In this document: piece after piece, positions 11,622 through 23,097 of the stretch
How the letters are laid out: the number at the start of each line of letters is the position of its first letter
Position numbering within the stretch: position 1 is the stretch's first letter
From: Nematostella vectensis
Lineage: Eukaryota; Cnidaria; Anthozoa; Actiniaria; Edwardsiidae
Length of the DNA stretch: 64,000 bases
Direction: 5' to 3'
Assembly: GCF_932526225.1 (NCBI RefSeq)
Contig: NC_064039.1
Coordinates: 17,664,639 to 17,728,638, forward strand
Notes under the pieces: model-generated
What the model was told of the DNA's origin: nothing
Seen by the model: only the letters and a program-made list of their open reading frames with translations
The model's database searches: none
Translations under genes and position numbers: made by a program

Positions 11622-12621
11622 CACATTGACCCCTGAACCGGCCTGTACCGGCTTTAGGAAGTACCCACAACCCAAAAAATTCATAAATTCAAAATAAACA
11701 CAACAAGATGAAGATACTCAGGCATCAGTCTAGGGGATAAATGGTCTTGCAGATATGCATCCAACCAAGGTGTTGGCATCTACTCTTAAGCCAAATAATA
11801 GCACAGGTTCTTTGACAAATCTCAAATCGAACAAGGAGAGAAAAGCAGAATCACCCCTCTCAATAAAACGCTCAAAATACCACACAAGGGAGAGAAATCA
11901 GCAAACACAGCTCAAGACACAAATAGATACCTTTATTCTGATCCTCCAGGTACATTTCCTTGGCCTCAAAACACAATGTTTATTCCTTGAAGGATTGTAC
12001 AACCACGAAAATATCTTTACGTATTGCAAAGCATTCTGGGAGATCCAGGGGAAAATTCACGAGGGGAGGGCCAGTCAACACTCCTCTCCCCAAAGTCAGA
12101 TGGTTTTTTATAAGTCTTTTCACCCCGAAGCCAAACGAATCAATTCCAGGCCATACAGACCCAGAATAGCAGTGTAAACAATTTTGGAATCAATTTGGTT
12201 TCAGAAAAGACAGCATTTAGGAGAGCTGTGGTGATTCATTAGAAAATTATTTTCTCATCCGGGCAAAGCCAAAAGAGAAAAAATCATCATGAATCCACCT
12301 TTGCTTGCAAATATCCATAGGCAAAGCACTCAATTATGCCCCAAAAGACTTCATGATGTCCTGAGACACTCTCCTAATATGCTCATAGCTGTATTTTTGA
12401 TGAAAAACACAAGCAACCATCAACTTGTGCTGGCTTCAGCACATCGACGAGGGATTAAAAGTGGGGACCGCAAAGCACTGTTGGAAAGCTTGGATACCGC
12501 TGACTAGGTGCAGCTGTGTTTGACTTTGACGGGCTGTATAAAACTCAGAATAGGGGGGAAGGTATCTGTTTTCAGTCTGTTTTTTGTAAATTCAGCTCCA
12601 AAAAATCCAGGAGTCAATGGG
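11622..12621 (+). mobile_element. E copy 6 of array 1
   Basis: Carries ctaggggataa near the left end, shared only with E9, and aaaaaatccagg near the right end. It belongs to the first copy of a three-unit higher-order block. Confidence 0.8.
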
Positions 12622-13141
12622 TTAATCAACCACCCCTAGATTTTAATCAAAATAACTAGACCTTTTTAGACTTGTGCTGTGACATACACCAGTGGATTGG
12701 ATCACATATATGCCATTTCTAGCAAGTGAATATCTTTAACCTAGAAAATAGAATTTTTTTACTTGGACATGACTGGACTCATTGATAGGGATGATATGCA
12801 TAGCTTTTTAGAAAAAAATGCCCAAGAAAACATCAGATTCAGGCAAGGTTTTGTGATAAGATTACTTTGACGGTGAATATACAGGAAAAGTACCAAAAGT
12901 GGGTTGACACTGCTGCTTTGAATTTATAAAGGCAAATATTTTTATAGAATTTGGGCTCCCTGTGTTTTCCCTAATGGTTTTAACATAATAATTATCTGTT
13001 AGAATATCAGCCATAACTTAAAGGAGGCTTGTTTGTATACCAAGCAGAATTTGCCTACACTGTTGTATGCACCTAAGCTTGCGAAAAATGCATTGTTCTC
13101 AGGCAGTGAGGCAAGCATGATTTTTAGGGTGTGTTGGTAAA

Positions 13142-14141
13142 CACATTGACCCCTGAACCGGCCTGTACCGGCTTTAGGAAGTACCCACAACCCAAAAAAT
13201 TCATAAATTCAAAATAAACACAACAAGATGAAGATACTCAGGCATCAGTCTAAGGGATAAATGGTCTTGCAGACATGCATCCAACCAAGGTGTTGGCATC
13301 TACTCTTAAGCCAAATAATAGCACAGGTTCTTTGACAAATCTCAAATCGAACAAGGAGAGAAAAGCAGAATCACCCCTCTCAATAAAACGCTCAAAATAC
13401 CACACAAGGGAGAGAAATCAGCAAACACAGCTCAAGACACAAATAGATACCTTTATTCTGATCCTCCAGGTACATTTCCTTGGCCTCAAAACACAATGTT
13501 TATTCCTTGAAGGATTGTACAACCACGAAAATATCTTTACGTATTGCAAAGCATTCTGGGAGATCCAGGGGAAAATTCACGAGGGGAGGGCCAGTCAACA
13601 CTCCTCTCCCCAAAGTCAGATGGTTTTTTATAAGTCTTTTCACCCCGAAGCCAAACGAATCAATTCCAGGCCATACAGACCCAGAATAGCAGTGTAAACA
13701 ATTTTGGAATCAATTTGGTTTCAGAAAAGACAGCATTTAGGAGAGCTGTGGTGATTCATTAGAAAATTATTTTCTCATCCGGGCAAAGCCAAAAGAGAAA
13801 AAATCATCATGAATCCACCTTTGCTTGCAAATATCCATAGGCAAAGCACTCAATTATGCCCCAAAAGACTTCATGATGTCCTGAGACACTCTCCTAATAT
13901 GCTCATAGCTGTATTTTTGATGAAAAACACAAGCAACCATCAACTTGTGCTGGCTTCAGCACATCGACGAGGGATTAAAAGTGGGGACCGCAAAGCACTG
14001 TTGGAAAGCTTGGATACCGCTGACTAGGTGCAGCTGTGTTTGACTTTGACGGGCTGTATAAAACTCAGAATAGGGGGGAAGGTATCTGTTTTCAGTCTGT
14101 TTTTTGTAAATTCAGCTCCAAAAAATCCAGGAGTCAATGGG
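13142..14141 (+). mobile_element. E copy 7 of array 1
   Basis: Carries gcagacatgc (gcagatatgc in E1-E6) and aaaaaatccagg, and is followed by a linker with gggacgcatg. This matches E10 with its linker L10. Confidence 0.8.
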
Positions 14142-14661
14142 TTAATCAACCACCCCTAGATTTTAATCAAAATAACTAGACCTTTTTAGACTTGTGCTGT
14201 GACATACACCAGTGGATTGGATCACATATATGCCATTTCTAGCAAGTGAATATCTTTAACCTAGAAAATAGAATTTTTTTACTTGGACATGACTGGACTC
14301 ATTGATAGGGATGATATGCATAGCTTTTTAGAAAAAAATGCCCAAGAAAACATCAGATTCAGGCAAGGTTTTGTGATAAGATTACTTTGACGGTGAATAT
14401 ACAGGAAAAGTACCAAAAGTGGGTTGACACTGCTGCTTTGAATTTATAAAGGCAAATATTTTTATAGAATTTGGGCTCCCTGTGTTTTCCCTAATGGTTT
14501 TAACATAATAATTATCTGTTAGAATATCAGCCATAACTTAAAGGAGGCTTGTTTGTATACCAAGCAGAATTTGCCTACACTGTTGTATGCACCTAAGCTT
14601 GCGAAAAATGCATTGTTCTCAGGCAGTGAGGGACGCATGATTTTTAGGGTGTGTTGGTAAA

Positions 14662-15661
14662 CACATTGACCCCTGAACCGGCCTGTACCGGCTTTAGGAA
14701 GTACCCACAACCCAAAAAATTCATAAATTCAAAATAAACACAACAAGATGAAGATACTCAGGCATCAGTCTAAGGGATAAATGGTCTTGCAGACATGCAT
14801 CCAACCAAGGTGTTGGCATCTACTCTTAAGCCAAATAATAGCACAGGTTCTTTGACAAATCTCAAATCGAACAAGGAGAGAAAAGCAGAATCACCCCTCT
14901 CAATAAAACGCTCAAAATACCACACAAGGGAGAGAAATCAGCAAACACAGCTCAAGACACAAATAGATACCTTTATTCTGATCCTCCAGGTACATTTCCT
15001 TGGCCTCAAAACACAATGTTTATTCCTTGAAGGATTGTACAACCACGAAAATATCTTTACGTATTGCAAAGCATTCTGGGAGATCCAGGGGAAAATTCAC
15101 GAGGGGAGGGCCAGTCAACACTCCTCTCCCCAAAGTCAGATGGTTTTTTATAAGTCTTTTCACCCCGAAGCCAAACGAATCAATTCCAGGCCATACAGAC
15201 CCAGAATAGCAGTGTAAACAATTTTGGAATCAATTTGGTTTCAGAAAAGACAGCATTTAGGAGAGCTGTGGTGATTCATTAGAAAATTATTTTCTCATCC
15301 GGGCAAAGCCAAAAGAGAAAAAATCATCATGAATCCACCTTTGCTTGCAAATATCCATAGGCAAAGCACTCAATTATGCCCCAAAAGACTTCATGATGTC
15401 CTGAGACACTCTCCTAATATGCTCATAGCTGTATTTTTGATGAAAAACACAAGCAACCATCAACTTGTGCTGGCTTCAGCACATCGACGAGGGATTAAAA
15501 GTGGGGACCGCAAAGCACTGTTGGAAAGCTTGGATACCGCTGACTAGGTGCAGCTGTGTTTGACTTTGACGGGCTGTATAAAACTCAGAATAGGGGGGAA
15601 GGTATCTGTTTTCAGTCTGTTTTTTGTAAATTCAGCTCCAAAAAAGCCAGGAGTCAATGGG
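14662..15661 (+). mobile_element. E copy 8 of array 1
   Basis: Carries gcagacatgc, but aaaaaagccagg at the right end. The following linker L8 has the gcacagc plus extra T variant of L5. Confidence 0.8.
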
Positions 15662-16182
15662 TTAATCAACCACCCCTAGATTTTAATCAAAATAACTAGA
15701 CCTTTTTAGACTTGTGCTGTGACATACACCAGTGGATTGGATCACATATATGCCATTTCTAGCAAGTGAATATCTTTAACCTAGAAAATAGAATTTTTTT
15801 ACTTGGACATGACTGGACTCATTGATAGGGATGATATGCACAGCTTTTTTAGAAAAAAATGCCCAAGAAAACATCAGATTCAGGCAAGGTTTTGTGATAA
15901 GATTACTTTGACGGTGAATATACAGGAAAAGTACCAAAAGTGGGTTGACACTGCTGCTTTGAATTTATAAAGGCAAATATTTTTATAGAATTTGGGCTCC
16001 CTGTGTTTTCCCTAATGGTTTTAACATAATAATTATCTGTTAGAATATCAGCCATAACTTAAAGGAGGCTTGTTTGTATACCAAGCAGAATTTGCCTACA
16101 CTGTTGTATGCACCTAAGCTTGCGAAAAATGCATTGTTCTCAGGCAGTGAGGCAAGCATGATTTTTAGGGTGTGTTGGTAAA

Positions 16183-17182
16183 CACATTGACCCCTGAACC
16201 GGCCTGTACCGGCTTTAGGAAGTACCCACAACCCAAAAAATTCATAAATTCAAAATAAACACAACAAGATGAAGATACTCAGGCATCAGTCTAGGGGATA
16301 AATGGTCTTGCAGATATGCATCCAACCAAGGTGTTGGCATCTACTCTTAAGCCAAATAATAGCACAGGTTCTTTGACAAATCTCAAATCGAACAAGGAGA
16401 GAAAAGCAGAATCACCCCTCTCAATAAAACGCTCAAAATACCACACAAGGGAGAGAAATCAGCAAACACAGCTCAAGACACAAATAGATACCTTTATTCT
16501 GATCCTCCAGGTACATTTCCTTGGCCTCAAAACACAATGTTTATTCCTTGAAGGATTGTACAACCACGAAAATATCTTTACGTATTGCAAAGCATTCTGG
16601 GAGATCCAGGGGAAAATTCACGAGGGGAGGGCCAGTCAACACTCCTCTCCCCAAAGTCAGATGGTTTTTTATAAGTCTTTTCACCCCGAAGCCAAACGAA
16701 TCAATTCCAGGCCATACAGACCCAGAATAGCAGTGTAAACAATTTTGGAATCAATTTGGTTTCAGAAAAGACAGCATTTAGGAGAGCTGTGGTGATTCAT
16801 TAGAAAATTATTTTCTCATCCGGGCAAAGCCAAAAGAGAAAAAATCATCATGAATCCACCTTTGCTTGCAAATATCCATAGGCAAAGCACTCAATTATGC
16901 CCCAAAAGACTTCATGATGTCCTGAGACACTCTCCTAATATGCTCATAGCTGTATTTTTGATGAAAAACACAAGCAACCATCAACTTGTGCTGGCTTCAG
17001 CACATCGACGAGGGATTAAAAGTGGGGACCGCAAAGCACTGTTGGAAAGCTTGGATACCGCTGACTAGGTGCAGCTGTGTTTGACTTTGACGGGCTGTAT
17101 AAAACTCAGAATAGGGGGGAAGGTATCTGTTTTCAGTCTGTTTTTTGTAAATTCAGCTCCAAAAAATCCAGGAGTCAATGGG
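16183..17182 (+). mobile_element. E copy 9 of array 1
   Basis: Shares the ctaggggataa and aaaaaatccagg pair with E6, three units earlier. Confidence 0.8.
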
Positions 17183-17702
17183 TTAATCAACCACCCCTAG
17201 ATTTTAATCAAAATAACTAGACCTTTTTAGACTTGTGCTGTGACATACACCAGTGGATTGGATCACATATATGCCATTTCTAGCAAGTGAATATCTTTAA
17301 CCTAGAAAATAGAATTTTTTTACTTGGACATGACTGGACTCATTGATAGGGATGATATGCATAGCTTTTTAGAAAAAAATGCCCAAGAAAACATCAGATT
17401 CAGGCAAGGTTTTGTGATAAGATTACTTTGACGGTGAATATACAGGAAAAGTACCAAAAGTGGGTTGACACTGCTGCTTTGAATTTATAAAGGCAAATAT
17501 TTTTATAGAATTTGGGCTCCCTGTGTTTTCCCTAATGGTTTTAACATAATAATTATCTGTTAGAATATCAGCCATAACTTAAAGGAGGCTTGTTTGTATA
17601 CCAAGCAGAATTTGCCTACACTGTTGTATGCACCTAAGCTTGCGAAAAATGCATTGTTCTCAGGCAGTGAGGCAAGCATGATTTTTAGGGTGTGTTGGTA
17701 AA

Positions 17703-18702
17703 CACATTGACCCCTGAACCGGCCTGTACCGGCTTTAGGAAGTACCCACAACCCAAAAAATTCATAAATTCAAAATAAACACAACAAGATGAAGATACTC
17801 AGGCATCAGTCTAAGGGATAAATGGTCTTGCAGACATGCATCCAACCAAGGTGTTGGCATCTACTCTTAAGCCAAATAATAGCACAGGTTCTTTGACAAA
17901 TCTCAAATCGAACAAGGAGAGAAAAGCAGAATCACCCCTCTCAATAAAACGCTCAAAATACCACACAAGGGAGAGAAATCAGCAAACACAGCTCAAGACA
18001 CAAATAGATACCTTTATTCTGATCCTCCAGGTACATTTCCTTGGCCTCAAAACACAATGTTTATTCCTTGAAGGATTGTACAACCACGAAAATATCTTTA
18101 CGTATTGCAAAGCATTCTGGGAGATCCAGGGGAAAATTCACGAGGGGAGGGCCAGTCAACACTCCTCTCCCCAAAGTCAGATGGTTTTTTATAAGTCTTT
18201 TCACCCCGAAGCCAAACGAATCAATTCCAGGCCATACAGACCCAGAATAGCAGTGTAAACAATTTTGGAATCAATTTGGTTTCAGAAAAGACAGCATTTA
18301 GGAGAGCTGTGGTGATTCATTAGAAAATTATTTTCTCATCCGGGCAAAGCCAAAAGAGAAAAAATCATCATGAATCCACCTTTGCTTGCAAATATCCATA
18401 GGCAAAGCACTCAATTATGCCCCAAAAGACTTCATGATGTCCTGAGACACTCTCCTAATATGCTCATAGCTGTATTTTTGATGAAAAACACAAGCAACCA
18501 TCAACTTGTGCTGGCTTCAGCACATCGACGAGGGATTAAAAGTGGGGACCGCAAAGCACTGTTGGAAAGCTTGGATACCGCTGACTAGGTGCAGCTGTGT
18601 TTGACTTTGACGGGCTGTATAAAACTTAGAATAGGGGGGAAGGTATCTGTTTTCAGTCTGTTTTTTGTAAATTCAGCTCCAAAAAATCCAGGAGTCAATG
18701 GG
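17703..18702 (+). mobile_element. E copy 10 of array 1
   Basis: Matches E7 in gcagacatgc and aaaaaatccagg. Together with E11 it also has the private variant aaaacttagaat. Confidence 0.8.
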
Positions 18703-19222
18703 TTAATCAACCACCCCTAGATTTTAATCAAAATAACTAGACCTTTTTAGACTTGTGCTGTGACATACACCAGTGGATTGGATCACATATATGCCATTTC
18801 TAGCAAGTGAATATCTTTAACCTAGAAAATAGAATTTTTTTACTTGGACATGACTGGACTCATTGATAGGGATGATATGCATAGCTTTTTAGAAAAAAAT
18901 GCCCAAGAAAACATCAGATTCAGGCAAGGTTTTGTGATAAGATTACTTTGACGGTGAATATACAGGAAAAGTACCAAAAGTGGGTTGACACTGCTGCTTT
19001 GAATTTATAAAGGCAAATATTTTTATAGAATTTGGGCTCCCTGTGTTTTCCCTAATGGTTTTAACATAATAATTATCTGTTAGAATATCAGCCATAACTT
19101 AAAGGAGGCTTGTTTGTATACCAAGCAGAATTTGCCTACACTGTTGTATGCACCTAAGCTTGCGAAAAATGCATTGTTCTCAGGCAGTGAGGGACGCATG
19201 ATTTTTAGGGTGTGTTGGTAAA

Positions 19223-20222
19223 CACATTGACCCCTGAACCGGCCTGTACCGGCTTTAGGAAGTACCCACAACCCAAAAAATTCATAAATTCAAAATAAAC
19301 ACAACAAGATGAAGATACTCAGGCATCAGTCTAAGGGATAAATGGTCTTGCAGACATGCATCCAACCAAGGTGTTGGCATCTACTCTTAAGCCAAATAAT
19401 AGCACAGGTTCTTTGACAAATCTCAAATCGAACAAGGAGAGAAAAGCAGAATCACCCCTCTCAATAAAACGCTCAAAATACCACACAAGGGAGAGAAATC
19501 AGCAAACACAGCTCAAGACACAAATAGATACCTTTATTCTGATCCTCCAGGTACATTTCCTTGGCCTCAAAACACAATGTTTATTCCTTGAAGGATTGTA
19601 CAACCACGAAAATATCTTTACGTATTGCAAAGCATTCTGGGAGATCCAGGGGAAAATTCACGAGGGGAGGGCCAGTCAACACTCCTCTCCCCAAAGTCAG
19701 ATGGTTTTTTATAAGTCTTTTCACCCCGAAGCCAAACGAATCAATTCCAGGCCATACAGACCCAGAATAGCAGTGTAAACAATTTTGGAATCAATTTGGT
19801 TTCAGAAAAGACAGCATTTAGGAGAGCTGTGGTGATTCATTAGAAAATTATTTTCTCATCCGGGCAAAGCCAAAAGAGAAAAAATCATCATGAATCCACC
19901 TTTGCTTGCAAATATCCATAGGCAAAGCACTCAATTATGCCCCAAAAGACTTCATGATGTCCTGAGACACTCTCCTAATATGCTCATAGCTGTATTTTTG
20001 ATGAAAAACACAAGCAACCATCAACTTGTGCTGGCTTCAGCACATCGACGAGGGATTAAAAGTGGGGACCGCAAAGCACTGTTGGAAAGCTTGGATACCG
20101 CTGACTAGGTGCAGCTGTGTTTGACTTTGACGGGCTGTATAAAACTTAGAATAGGGGGGAAGGTATCTGTTTTCAGTCTGTTTTTTGTAAATTCAGCTCC
20201 AAAAAATCCAGGAGTCAATGGG
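19223..20222 (+). mobile_element. E copy 11 of array 1
   Basis: Near-twin of E10 (aaaacttagaat, gcagacatgc, aaaaaatccagg). Its linker has the gggacgcatg variant, as does L10, suggesting a very recent single-unit duplication. Confidence 0.8.
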
Positions 20223-20742
20223 TTAATCAACCACCCCTAGATTTTAATCAAAATAACTAGACCTTTTTAGACTTGTGCTGTGACATACACCAGTGGATTG
20301 GATCACATATATGCCATTTCTAGCAAGTGAATATCTTTAACCTAGAAAATAGAATTTTTTTACTTGGACATGACTGGACTCATTGATAGGGATGATATGC
20401 ATAGCTTTTTAGAAAAAAATGCCCAAGAAAACATCAGATTCAGGCAAGGTTTTGTGATAAGATTACTTTGACGGTGAATATACAGGAAAAGTACCAAAAG
20501 TGGGTTGACACTGCTGCTTTGAATTTATAAAGGCAAATATTTTTATAGAATTTGGGCTCCCTGTGTTTTCCCTAATGGTTTTAACATAATAATTATCTGT
20601 TAGAATATCAGCCATAACTTAAAGGAGGCTTGTTTGTATACCAAGCAGAATTTGCCTACACTGTTGTATGCACCTAAGCTTGCGAAAAATGCATTGTTCT
20701 CAGGCAGTGAGGGACGCATGATTTTTAGGGTGTGTTGGTAAA

Positions 20743-21742
20743 CACATTGACCCCTGAACCGGCCTGTACCGGCTTTAGGAAGTACCCACAACCCAAAAAA
20801 TTCATAAATTCAAAATAAACACAACAAGATGAAGATACTCAGGCATCAGTCTAAGGGATAAATGGTCTTGCAGACATGCATCCAACCAAGGTGTTGGCAT
20901 CTACTCTTAAGCCAAATAATAGCACAGGTTCTTTGACAAATCTCAAATCGAACAAGGAGAGAAAAGCAGAATCACCCCTCTCAATAAAACGCTCAAAATA
21001 CCACACAAGGGAGAGAAATCAGCAAACACAGCTCAAGACACAAATAGATACCTTTATTCTGATCCTCCAGGTACATTTCCTTGGCCTCAAAACACAATGT
21101 TCATTCCTTGAAGGATTGTACAACCACGAAAATATCTTTACGTATTGCAAAGCATTCTGGGAGATCCAGGGGAAAATTCACGAGGGGAGGGCCAGTCAAC
21201 ACTCCTCTCCCCAAAGTCAGATGGTTTTTTATAAGTCTTTTCACCCCGAAGCCAAACGAATCAATTCCAGGCCATACAGACCCAGAATAGCAGTGTAAAC
21301 AATTTTGGAATCAATTTGGTTTCAGAAAAGACAGCATTTAGGAGAGCTGTGGTGATTCATTAGAAAATTATTTTCTCATCCGGGCAAAGCCAAAAGAGAA
21401 AAAATCATCATGAATCCACCTTTGCTTGCAAATATCCATAGGCAAAGCACTCAATTATGCCCCAAAAGACTTCATGATGTCCTGAGACACTCTCCTAATA
21501 TGCTCATAGCTGTATTTTTGATGAAAAACACAAGCAACCATCAACTTGTGCTGGCTTCAGCACATCGACGAGGGATTAAAAGTGGGGACCGCAAAGCACT
21601 GTTGGAAAGCTTGGATACCGCTGACTAGGTGCAGCTGTGTTTGACTTTGACGGGCTGTATAAAACTCAGAATAGGGGGGAAGGTATCTGTTTTCAGTCTG
21701 TTTTTTGTAAATTCAGCTCCAAAAAAGCCAGGAGTCAATGGG
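20743..21742 (+). mobile_element. E copy 12, right end of array 1
   Basis: Its right TTAA (21743-21746) joins unique DNA (tgattaccag) instead of linker, so the array stops exactly at an element end. It combines gttcattcc (as in E1-E3) with gtattgcaaag and cacgagg (as in E4-E11), making it a mosaic of both subfamilies. Confidence 0.8.
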
Positions 21743-22069
21743 TTAATGATTACCAGAAAAATAAAGAGATGCCAAGCAATGTACTAGCTCAATAACAACC
21801 AAGCATAATCTTAAAAAAAAAAACATTGATTTGTATAAAATACAATTCAATAAAACAAGTGCTTCATGTGAAGAATATAAGATTTCTCCGCTCCAGATAA
21901 GATAGAACCTAAGGCTCTTTAGCGTACGGCGAAACGCTGATTCGAAGCGAATGATAGACACTACTCAAAGAGGAAAAAAAAAACGCCTAAACTCGAAAGG
22001 TTGCCCTTAAAGACAAAAAATATTCAAGAAACGAATAAACAAGAACTGGTTCCGATCAGTTAGGCTTAC

Positions 22070-22138
22070 CTGAAAGTCTCTGGGGCTCCCTTTGGCGAAA
22101 ATTTCAGCGAGTTTTGTCTTCACTGTTGAATTCTCACC
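22070..22138 (-). CDS. Candidate 5' coding exon of the minus-strand split gene (partial)
   Basis: Minus strand, ending in a strong donor CTTTCAG/GTAAGC at 22070/22069. The frame in phase with the exon at 3907 is open from 22138 (just after a TGA at 22139-22141) and reads ENSTVKTKLAEIFAKGSPRD then FQ. No in-frame ATG is seen in this stretch, so the true start may be in another exon, or the exon may be untranslated with initiation at the ATG pair of the next exon. If joined to 3907, the intron is about 18.2 kb, of which 17.7 kb is array 1. The surrounding sequence is GC-richer than average and contains promoter-like motifs. Confidence 0.3.
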
Positions 22139-22149
22139 TCACGCACGCA

Positions 22150-22430
22150 GTCGCTGATTTCCCGCATTAAAAGCTCTGTTTTCCCTCAAAACTTAAAGGT
22201 TATGTGGTCAACATGTTTTCATTGGTAGGCTTTGCCATTCGATTTGATGTCATTGAAAGAAATAGCGCATCTTTCGGAGTGGATTTAGAGAGAAGTTAGA
22301 TGAACCAAAGTCACACTTCTAAACACGCTATGCGAATAGCCCGCCGTGGTAGTCACGTGAAGGGAAAACAATAGATACTCTTGCGCGTCACTTCCTCTCC
22401 CATATGACTGACTTCCTCTCCGCCGGCGAA
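22150..22430 (-). promoter_or_regulatory. Candidate promoter region upstream of the minus-strand gene
   Basis: A locally CpG-richer stretch just upstream (minus strand) of the candidate first exon. It holds a CCAAT box on the minus strand (ATTGG at 22221-22225) and a palindromic E-box CACGTG at 22354-22359. No TATA box is obvious. The assignment depends on the exon call at 22070-22138. The remaining DNA of 21747-22603 (AT-rich, with poly-A runs at 21813 and 21974) shows no other feature I can support. Confidence 0.3.
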
Positions 22431-22603
22431 GCTGTTATTATTACTGCTAAAGGCAAAGTAATCCTAAAAAAATGCGAATATCAATTTTTCATCGCTTTTT
22501 CTTTCTGCCAAAATACAAATCACTTGGTTAAACAAGAAACCGAATATTCTTAAAGCTATTTATATGCGTTTTATAAAACGTTCCTGATATTAGCAAAAAA
22601 AAT

Positions 22604-22628
22604 AGCCCGTACCACTGAGCCATAGCGC
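22604..22628 (-). repeat. Truncated tRNA-like unit at the array-2 edge
   Basis: Only the 5' part (GGCGCTATGGCTCAGTGG..., minus strand) with the A box survives. The B box is replaced by unique sequence at about 22603. Confidence 0.6.
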
Positions 22629-22720
22629 CACTCTCGAGATATCAAGGAAAAACTACTCTATACCTTATAAGGCTGGGTAAACAAGGCTATACGGTAGTTA
22701 CTTCTAGTTTTCAAGAGAGT

Positions 22721-22806
22721 GGCGCGATAGCTCAGTGGTACGTGCTTCGCTTCTCAAACAAGAGGCCCGTGGTTCGAATCCAGGTAAGATCAACTTGAGA
22801 TTTTTT
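22721..22806 (+). repeat. tRNA-like Pol III unit (plus), block 1
   Basis: Begins GGCGCGA, then A box TAGCTCAGTGG and B box GGTTCGAATCC (22771-22781), both matching the Pol III type 2 consensus. A T6 run at 22801-22806 could end transcription, giving an RNA of about 85 nt. The 3' strand of a tRNA acceptor stem is absent, so it is a tRNA-derived repeat head and not a working tRNA. It faces away from the minus-strand unit at 22604-22628 across the array-2 spacer. Confidence 0.65.
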
Positions 22807-23097
22807 CAGGGGTGTAAAGACAAGGACGTTAAGATAAGTGCGTTTTTGGGTGATTTGACATGTGTACAGGGTAACAAGATTTGGTCAAAGGGGTACTAGG
22901 TTTCAAGAAATGGTAATAAGGGTCAATGATATCAAGAACTAGGTCATAAGGGTGCAGGTTATGAATGAGTGGGTACACAGGGGTAGAGGGTATCAATGGC
23001 TTGGTCTTGGAGGTGCAGGGTTGTAGGGGATGGTTCAAACAGGCACAGGGTTTTAAGAGCTAGGTAATATGGGTACATTATAATAAATAATAAAAAT

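Larger units (their letters stand above)
4016..21746. mobile_element. Array 1: TTAA-bounded tandem array of a composite piggyBac-like element, (E-L)x11-E
   Basis: Twelve 1000-bp E elements alternate with eleven L linkers of 520-521 bp (counted between successive E copies). E starts are 4020, 5540, 7060, 8581, 10101, 11622, 13142, 14662, 16183, 17703, 19223 and 20743. TTAA lies immediately left of E1 (4016-4019) and right of E12 (21743-21746), and unique DNA begins directly beyond. Every internal E is followed by TTAA but preceded by TAAA. No transposase is encoded. Copies differ at only a few positions, so expansion is recent or homogenised. The array lies between candidate exons of a minus-strand gene. 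Known background: piggyBac elements insert at and duplicate TTAA. Inferred: an E-L-E composite inserted once and then expanded by unequal exchange. Confidence 0.85.

Noticed and set aside
4153-21628. Repeated ORFs of 69-140 codons in every E element, with 63-codon minus-strand ORFs across the L-E boundary
   Set aside because: They recur only because the unit recurs, overlap each other in different frames, change length by single substitutions (102 to 140 codons) and match no family I know. They do not encode a transposase.
4020-21742. Array 1 as an array of autonomous transposons
   Set aside because: Each E is 1000 bp with no DDE/D transposase-like frame; only the ends and TTAA sites identify it.
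22721-22793. Functional tRNA gene
   Set aside because: A and B boxes are present, but the 3' acceptor strand does not pair with GGCGCGA, the anticodon stem is broken in the plus-strand copies and the T stem has mismatches.
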